Shown in pieces: positions 34,945 to 39,188 of a stretch of 39,188 nucleotides of DNA. Source of the stretch: Verrucomicrobiota bacterium. GTDB lineage: Bacteria > Verrucomicrobiota > Lentisphaeria > Oligosphaerales > Oligosphaeraceae. Position 1 is the first letter of the stretch. Each line of letters starts with the position of its first letter. The notes under the pieces were generated by a model, which was not told the DNA's origin, searched no databases, and saw only the letters and a list, made by a program, of their open reading frames with translations. The stretch is from the NCBI GenBank assembly GCA_019136135.1, contig JAGVUR010000094.1, positions 1-39,188 of the forward strand, given 5' to 3'. A program made the position numbers and the translations under genes.

Positions 34945-35268
34945 ATGCAGGAAGCAGTCAAGATCATGTATCGCATCCAGAGTTTGGAGATAATTCTGGA
35001 GGAAACACGAATAGTGCATCGCGACAACTTGCCTCCACAGTACGCGACACTCCAGGAAACCATCGAAACACTCAGGTCCCAGGTTCCCGAGGAATATCTG
35101 GCGCGATATGACAGGATCAGGAAAAACGGGCAGGCCGTCGTAAATCTCGTCAACGGATTTTGCCTGGGATGCAGGATGGCGATATCCCTGGGCGACCAAA
35201 ACAGAATGAAACGAGATGAAGCCAACCTGATTTGCCCACATTGCGGGAAATTCCTCCTCCTTGTCTAG
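34945..35268 (+). CDS. Small coiled-coil/C4 zinc-ribbon protein (DUF164/zf-RING_7-like)
   Basis: A 107-residue protein from ATG 34945. The frame continues upstream only to a TTG, through sequence that overlaps the promoter. The N-terminal ~65 residues are helical with heptad-like spacing ('MYRIQSLEIILEETRIVH'). The C-terminus carries a four-cysteine zinc ribbon: Cys73 and Cys76 in 'GFCLGCRM', Cys97 and Cys100 in 'LICPHCGK'. This resembles a shortened form of the PF02591 zinc-ribbon proteins, which normally have a longer coiled coil (about 240 residues). No strong ribosome site is seen ('GGTGAAG' is weak). First gene of a rightward unit with the EIIA-like, deacetylase and FHA-MoxR genes. It may bind nucleic acid; function otherwise unknown. 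Confidence 0.75.
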   Translation: MQEAVKIMYRIQSLEIILEETRIVHRDNLPPQYATLQETIETLRSQVPEEYLARYDRIRKNGQAVVNLVNGFCLGCRMAISLGDQNRMKRDEANLICPHCGKFLLLV

Positions 35269-35326
35269 GCGAGTGGATCCCGATTCCAAAATAGCAACGA
35301 GACACCACCACGTTCACGAGGCACCT

Positions 35327-35794
35327 ATGGACATTAAACCGCTCCTGCCAAAAGAGCACGTCATCCTAGGAATCAAAGAGCAAGACAGAAGAAAACTGCT
35401 GGAGACCATCGCACAGCCACTTGTGGACGACGAGATTGTGGACGATTTGGAGCAGTTCATCAATGATGTCGAGGAACGCGAAAGCGCCGCCTCCACCCAA
35501 AATGGCGAGGTAGCCTTCCCTCACGCAGTATCCAAGGCGGCGAAGCGCCTGGGTTTGGCGGTTGCCATTGCCCACGAACCCGGGATTGTCTTCGATCCGC
35601 AATCCGAAACCCCTTGCCGGGTATTTTTCCTCTTTGCGATTCCTGCGGCGGCGGCTCCCAACTCCTACTTGAACCTGCTCTCGCATCTCGTCGATTTCGT
35701 CCTTGCAAAAGGCAAGCTTCTCAAACTCGTCCAGTCAAAGACTCCAGCCGAAGCCGCGAGAACCCTGACATCGTGGAAAAGACCAAACCCATAA
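35327..35794 (+). CDS. PTS EIIA type-2 (PtsN/fructose-like) domain protein
   Basis: A 155-residue protein from ATG 35327, with GAGG about 7 bases upstream. It is a single EIIA type-2 domain (PF00359): 'GEVAFPHAVSKAAKRLGLAV' holds the phosphorylatable His66 in the family's 'PH' context, and 'VFFLFAIPAAAAPNSYLNLL' is the following conserved strand-helix. No EIIB or EIIC is present here, so a regulatory PtsN-like role, taking phosphate from EI/HPr encoded elsewhere, is more likely than sugar import. It lies 58 bases after the zinc-ribbon gene and 18 before the deacetylase gene. Cytoplasmic. Confidence 0.85.
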   Translation: MDIKPLLPKEHVILGIKEQDRRKLLETIAQPLVDDEIVDDLEQFINDVEERESAASTQNGEVAFPHAVSKAAKRLGLAVAIAHEPGIVFDPQSETPCRVFFLFAIPAAAAPNSYLNLLSHLVDFVLAKGKLLKLVQSKTPAEAARTLTSWKRPNP

Positions 35795-35812
35795 CAAAAC
35801 CCACCACTTGAA

Positions 35813-36598
35813 ATGACCATCAGAATCACCTATCCGGAAGGAAAAATCAAGGCTCTCACTATGAGCTATGACGATGGTGTCCAGGAAGACATCAGGCTCA
35901 TCGAGATTTTCAACGAATACGGTATCAAGGGCTCCTTCCATCTCAATTCCTCTAACTTTGACAAGCCAGGACGCATCGCTTCCGACCAAGTCAAGGACAT
36001 CTACAAAGGACATGAAATCTCCTGCCACTCGTCAACGCATCCTTTCCTGGAGCGAGTCCCGGCAATGGAGGCGATGCGCGAGGTATGGCTGGACAGGCAA
36101 AAGCTGGAAAGCCTGGCGGGATACCCAATCGTCGGAATGTCATACCCAATGGGAACCTACAGCGACAGCGTCATCGCCATTCTCAAGGGCGCAGGAATCA
36201 AATGCTGCCGGACAACACTGGCAACAGGAAAATTCCACTTGCCCAATGACTTCCTGGCATGGCACCCCACCTGCCACCACAGGAACATGCTGGAACTCCT
36301 GCCCCAATTCCTCGAGTGCCGCTACGGACTCTCAATCTTCTTCGTCTGGGGACACGCATACGAATTCCCAAGGAACGACAACTGGGGAGACATGGAGTCC
36401 TTCTGCAAGCAAATCTCAGGGAAACCGGAAATCTGGTATGCGACCAATATCGAAATCTGCAGGTACCTGGCAGCCATGTATCAACTGGAAATCTCCGTTG
36501 ACGGATCCCTGATCTACAACCCGACCGCAACGGAAATCTGGTTCACGGCAAACGGAAACCTCATGTCCATCAAAGCAGGACAGTCGATCCAAATCTAA
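35813..36598 (+). CDS. Polysaccharide deacetylase (NodB homology) family protein
   Basis: A 261-residue protein with the NodB-type fold (carbohydrate esterase family 4), which removes acetyl groups from N- or O-acetylated sugars with a metal ion. Motif 1 is 'LTMSYDDG' (Asp20, Asp21) and motif 2 'HEISCHSSTHPFLE' (metal ligands His72 and His76). 'VGMSYPMGTYSD' matches motif 3, and 'FVWGHAYEF' near the end supplies the last His. There is no signal peptide, so it would act in the cytoplasm unless exported by another route, as in a subset of PVC proteins of this type. No clear ribosome site precedes the ATG, 18 bases behind the EIIA gene, so coupling is likely. Sugar target unknown. Confidence 0.85.
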   Translation: MTIRITYPEGKIKALTMSYDDGVQEDIRLIEIFNEYGIKGSFHLNSSNFDKPGRIASDQVKDIYKGHEISCHSSTHPFLERVPAMEAMREVWLDRQKLESLAGYPIVGMSYPMGTYSDSVIAILKGAGIKCCRTTLATGKFHLPNDFLAWHPTCHHRNMLELLPQFLECRYGLSIFFVWGHAYEFPRNDNWGDMESFCKQISGKPEIWYATNIEICRYLAAMYQLEISVDGSLIYNPTATEIWFTANGNLMSIKAGQSIQI

Positions 36599-36631
36599 AC
36601 TTCCAACTCCAACTCAAGACCACAAGACCAT

Positions 36632-37978
36632 ATGGCAATTCTAACGATCACCGACGGACCGGGCGCAGGGCAGCAATACGAAATCGAGGCAGGCAAGATC
36701 ACGGTGGGGCGCGTCGAAGGATGTGACATCATCCTCAACCACGAAAGCATTTCGCGGCAACACGCCACGCTGACCCTCGTTCCAGGAGCCTGGAAACTGG
36801 AGGATCTGGGAAGCCAGAACGGGGTCTTCGTCAACGAGCAGAAAGTGACGGGCTGCTTGCTCAAAGGTCCCTGCGACATCCTCTTCGGCTCAATCCATGT
36901 GCATTTCGAGCCGGGTCCAGAAATAGCCTCGCAGCAAGAAGCAGCGTTCCCCAAGGGCAAGGCAAGCCCGAAGCAAGGGGGAATCGACCCGGAAGACGTC
37001 AAGAACATCGGCAAGCTGACCGGCAACATCATCAGCGAATTCGGACGGGTCATCGTCGGCCAGAAGCAAGTTGCCGGCGAGTTGCTGATCGCGATTGCCG
37101 CTGGCGGCCACTGCCTGATGATCGGCTTGCCGGGCCTGGCAAAGACCCTGATGGTCTCAACCCTGGCTCAAATCCTCAAGCTCCAGTTCAAACGAGTCCA
37201 GTTCACACCTGACCTGATGCCTTCGGACATCATTGGCACCGATATCCTGGACGTGGACGACCAGGGGAAACGTTCCTTCCGGTTCATCAAGGGCCCCGTC
37301 TTCACCAATATGCTCCTGGCGGACGAAATCAACAGAACCCCGCCGAAGACACAGGCCGCGCTGCTGGAGGCGATGCAGGAAAAGCAAGTCACCGCATCGA
37401 ACCAACTCTTCAAGCTTCCACCGCCCTTCTTCGTGCTCGCAACCCAAAACCCGCTCGAACAGGAAGGGACATACCCGCTCCCAGAAGCGCAGCTGGACCG
37501 ATTCATGTTCAATATCCTGGTCGACTACCCCGAGGCGGACGAAGAAGAGCAGATCGTCATGGCGACAACGACACGGCAAGAAGTGGATCTGAACACCGTC
37601 CTTACCGCGGAAGACCTGGTCCGGATCCAGGGCATCGTCAGAGACCTCCCCGTCTCGCCGCATGTGGTCAAATACGCCACCAGGCTCGTCAGAATGACGC
37701 GACCCAAGTCCGAAGAGTCACCCGACTTCATCAAGCTGCACATCCACTGCGGAGCAGGTCCCAGAGCCGCACAATGCCTCATCCTAGGCGCAAAGGCAAG
37801 GGCTGTGCTCCAAGGACGCGTCAATGTCAGCTGCGCCGACGTCAAGGCGCTGGCGCTCCCGGTCCTCAGGCATCGGCTCTTCACCAACTTCACGGCCGAC
37901 TCGGAAGGCATCACCACGGACGATATCGTCAAGAAGCTTCTGGCAGCAGTACCGGAGCCTTCCGCCAAAGACTACTGA
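36632..37978 (+). CDS. FHA domain-MoxR AAA+ ATPase fusion
   Basis: A 448-residue protein. Residues 1-95 form a forkhead-associated domain: 'TVGRVEGCDIIL' (Arg27), 'HESISRQHATLTLV' (Ser41, Arg42, His44) and 'LGSQNGVFVN' (Asn63), the usual phosphothreonine-binding residues. A linker of about 30 residues leads to a MoxR-type AAA+ module: Walker A 'GLPGLAKT' (165-172), Walker B 'LLADEINR' (228-235), then 'AALLEAMQEKQV' and 'ATQNPLEQEGTYPLPEAQLD'. MoxR ATPases act as chaperones that load cofactors or assemble complexes, normally next to DUF58 and von Willebrand A genes; none follows here. The FHA part suggests control by Ser/Thr phosphorylation. Last gene of the rightward unit; a hairpin follows. 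Confidence 0.93.
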   Translation: MAILTITDGPGAGQQYEIEAGKITVGRVEGCDIILNHESISRQHATLTLVPGAWKLEDLGSQNGVFVNEQKVTGCLLKGPCDILFGSIHVHFEPGPEIASQQEAAFPKGKASPKQGGIDPEDVKNIGKLTGNIISEFGRVIVGQKQVAGELLIAIAAGGHCLMIGLPGLAKTLMVSTLAQILKLQFKRVQFTPDLMPSDIIGTDILDVDDQGKRSFRFIKGPVFTNMLLADEINRTPPKTQAALLEAMQEKQVTASNQLFKLPPPFFVLATQNPLEQEGTYPLPEAQLDRFMFNILVDYPEADEEEQIVMATTTRQEVDLNTVLTAEDLVRIQGIVRDLPVSPHVVKYATRLVRMTRPKSEESPDFIKLHIHCGAGPRAAQCLILGAKARAVLQGRVNVSCADVKALALPVLRHRLFTNFTADSEGITTDDIVKKLLAAVPEPSAKDY

Positions 37979-38008
37979 CGCCAAGGCGAACAATCCAAGC
38001 ATATGAAA

Positions 38009-38042
38009 AGCCCGAACACAGCTCACTGCGTTCGGGCTTCTT
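38009..38042. terminator. Bidirectional terminator between FHA-MoxR and tRNA-Asp
   Basis: AGCCCGAAC (38009-38017) pairs fully with GTTCGGGCT (38030-38038) around a 12-base loop. A short T-rich stretch lies on the right for the MoxR transcript, and AAAA on the left gives TTTT for the leftward tRNA transcript. Confidence 0.75.
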
Positions 38043-38045
38043 AAT

Positions 38046-38122
38046 TGGCGGAGTTGACGGGGCTCGAACCCGCAGCCTTCGCCGTGACAGGGCGATGCTC
38101 TAACCAATTGCGCTACAACTCC
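38046..38122 (-). tRNA. tRNA-Asp (anticodon GUC), copy 1
   Basis: Read on the minus strand, the acceptor arm GGAGTTG pairs with CAACTCC, the anticodon loop CTGTCAC holds GTC within CGCC/GGCG arms, 'GGTTCGAGCC' forms the T-loop, and CCA is encoded at 38046-38048. It is identical to the second copy except for one base in the variable region (G instead of A on the plus strand at 38074). Confidence 0.97.
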
Positions 38123-38147
38123 GATTTGATTCTGATCTCTCTAAAAC

Positions 38148-38224
38148 TGGCGGAGTTGACGGGGCTCGAACCCGCAACCTTCGCCGTGACAGGGCGATGC
38201 TCTAACCAATTGCGCTACAACTCC
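38148..38224 (-). tRNA. tRNA-Asp (anticodon GUC), copy 2
   Basis: Same structure as the neighbouring copy, with encoded CCA at 38148-38150 and anticodon GTC. The 25-base spacer to copy 1 suggests one transcript that starts upstream at higher coordinates. Confidence 0.97.
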
Positions 38225-38267
38225 AGTTTCAGTAATGTCTCAATGCATTAGCCTTGAAAACACATTA

Positions 38268-38295
38268 AATTTACACTGCTTTCCAACTTTTGCAA
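38268..38295 (-). promoter_or_regulatory. Possible promoter for the tRNA-Asp pair
   Basis: On the minus strand TTGCAA (38290-38295) and TAAATT (38268-38273) stand 16 bases apart, about 45 bases upstream of the first tRNA-Asp. The -10 is imperfect, so the call is tentative. Confidence 0.3.
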
Positions 38296-38429
38296 CTTAA
38301 CATGTGAATTTTTTAATGGAAACCGCCAAGATGCCGAAAAGATACCCGGAAAACAACACCCCTTCGTAGCAAAAAAAGTGTGTTCGCACTCCCTAAAACC
38401 AAAATTTCGTGAAAAACCCACAAAACATA

Positions 38430-38458
38430 TTGAAATTTTCTTCCATATTATATATTAT
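38430..38458 (+). promoter_or_regulatory. Candidate promoter for the AAA ATPase gene
   Basis: TTGAAA (38430-38435) and TATTAT (38453-38458) are separated by 17 bases, close to the ideal. They lie about 45 bases before the ATG at 38502, in the most A/T-rich stretch of the right end. Confidence 0.6.
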
Positions 38459-38501
38459 ATCATAAAAAATACGAAATTATCGCAAATACGGAGGTCGCAC
38501 T

Positions 38502-39188
38502 ATGCTGATACGCTTTTCTGTTGGAAATTTTCTATCCTTTGCGGAAAAACAGACCTTGGATATGACGGCGGTAAAGACCTGCAAAGAGCGTTTGGAAGAA
38601 AACACTTTTGAAGTTTGCAATGAAACACTTTTGAAAAGCGCTGTCGTCTATGGGGCAAATGCAAGTGGAAAATCAAACTTGATCCGTGCCCTCCACTTTT
38701 TCAGTCATATTACCATTTCTTCTTCAAAAGATTCTGTATCCTCGGAAAAAATTCCGGTTGTTCCATTTCTGCTAAATCAATGGAGCAAGGATGAACCCTC
38801 TAAATTTGAAATAGAATTTATTGCTGATCAAAAGAAATACCGTTACGGCTTTCATGCAACCAGTCAAAAGATTGTTCGCGAATGGCTTTATGAACAAGAC
38901 AAGGCAGTCTTTGTGCGAGCACTTAATGGAGTTGATGATATTATCCAGGTCGAAAAGCTTTGGAAGAATGCTCAAGGCTTGGAAAAAAGAACCCGGAAAA
39001 ATGCACTTTTTCTTTCTGTATGCGCTCAATTTGCAGTGCCGGAAGCAGAAAAAATATTGGACTTTTTTATCAATAAACTACATGTGATTGCTGGTGAAAA
39101 ACCAAGCCTTTTAGAAGATTATACCAGAAATCAAGTTTATTCAGGAAAATACTGGGGAGATATTCTTGATTTTTTGCGCAATGCAGAT
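38502..39188 (+). CDS. AAA family ATP-binding protein (COG1106, abortive-infection/RloA-like), 3' partial
   Basis: 229 codons run to the window edge without a stop. The start ATG has GGAGG 7 bases upstream. The N-terminus 'MLIRFSVGNFLSFAEKQTL' and the Walker A 'VVYGANASGKSNLIRAL' (P-loop 51-58) define the COG1106 group of SMC/OLD-like ATPases. Members include anticodon-nuclease-associated RloA-type and other abortive-infection proteins, often paired with a RloB-type partner downstream, which lies outside this window. The signature and Walker B parts should also lie beyond the edge. Base composition is much more A/T-rich than the operon left of the tRNAs, which fits acquired defence DNA. The exact defence role is inference. 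Confidence 0.8.
   Translation, partial: MLIRFSVGNFLSFAEKQTLDMTAVKTCKERLEENTFEVCNETLLKSAVVYGANASGKSNLIRALHFFSHITISSSKDSVSSEKIPVVPFLLNQWSKDEPSKFEIEFIADQKKYRYGFHATSQKIVREWLYEQDKAVFVRALNGVDDIIQVEKLWKNAQGLEKRTRKNALFLSVCAQFAVPEAEKILDFFINKLHVIAGEKPSLLEDYTRNQVYSGKYWGDILDFLRNAD

Noticed and set aside
38046..38224. Rightward short frame across the two tRNA genes
   Set aside because: Its repeated peptide comes from two near-identical tRNA-Asp genes on the other strand.
38046..38224. tRNA-Asp copies as attL/attR of an integrated element
   Set aside because: Both copies are complete tRNAs only 25 bases apart with no integrase between them; a simple tandem duplication explains them.

Overview
The window most resembles a member of the PVC superphylum, with Lentisphaerota (Victivallales-like) as my best guess. 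The basis is indirect. There are many large secreted enzymes that attack acidic or deoxy-sugar glycans (PL8, PL26/YetA-like, GH106, GH2-like, clan GH-A, sialidase-like), Gfo/Idh/MocA and FAD oxidoreductases typical of that group, purine-rich AGGAG-type ribosome binding sites, and short hairpin repeats in gene-free gaps. No 16S rRNA or ribosomal protein gene is present, so the assignment is inference.

Layout. (1) 2-5304, + strand: a 5'-truncated YetA/PcRGLX-like enzyme followed by a PL8 lyase. (2) 5392-9589, - strand: a more AT-rich restriction-modification island. It holds a C5-cytosine methyltransferase with a fused N-terminal helix-turn-helix, an NgoFVII/PLD-type nuclease, an AlwI-type endonuclease and a wrecked vsr repair gene. 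(3) 9741-13055, - strand: an ABC exporter half with degenerate ATPase residues, a secreted DNase I-fold phosphodiesterase and a secreted HExxH protease, nearly without gaps. (4) 13340-16858: a secreted alpha/alpha-toroid protein (+) meets an M20 peptidase and Gfo/Idh/MocA pair (-) tail to tail. (5) 17001-21544, + strand: an unknown protein, a eukaryote-type HisA and a GH106 rhamnosidase, closely packed. (6) 21545-22125: a terminator followed by two tandem repeat arrays. (7) 22126-26439, + strand: a giant GH2-like protein, then tRNA-Ser(UGA) and a bidirectional terminator. (8) 26994-28648, - strand: an FAD oxidoreductase with a 2x[4Fe-4S] ferredoxin. (9) 28658-29243: three copies of a start-codon-like repeat and a hairpin element. 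(10) 29244-34602, - strand: a clan GH-A hydrolase and a sialidase-like protein. (11) 34945-37978, + strand: a zinc-ribbon protein, EIIA-like protein, polysaccharide deacetylase and FHA-MoxR ATPase. (12) Two tRNA-Asp genes (-), then an AT-rich stretch with the start of a COG1106-type AAA ATPase cut by the window edge.

How the genes work together. The secreted hydrolases and lyases fit exoenzyme capture of complex glycans such as pectin-like rhamnogalacturonan, glycosaminoglycan-like uronides and sialylated or rhamnosylated chains. No SusC/SusD-like pair or dedicated sugar transporter is seen. The restriction island and the right-edge ATPase are the defence-like parts. I see no clearly new, complete system. 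The most unusual items are the HTH-methyltransferase served by two unrelated nucleases with a dying vsr, the orphan degenerate ABC half linked to two secreted enzymes, the eukaryote-type HisA coupled to an unknown protein, and the triplicated ribosome-binding-site-plus-ATG repeat.
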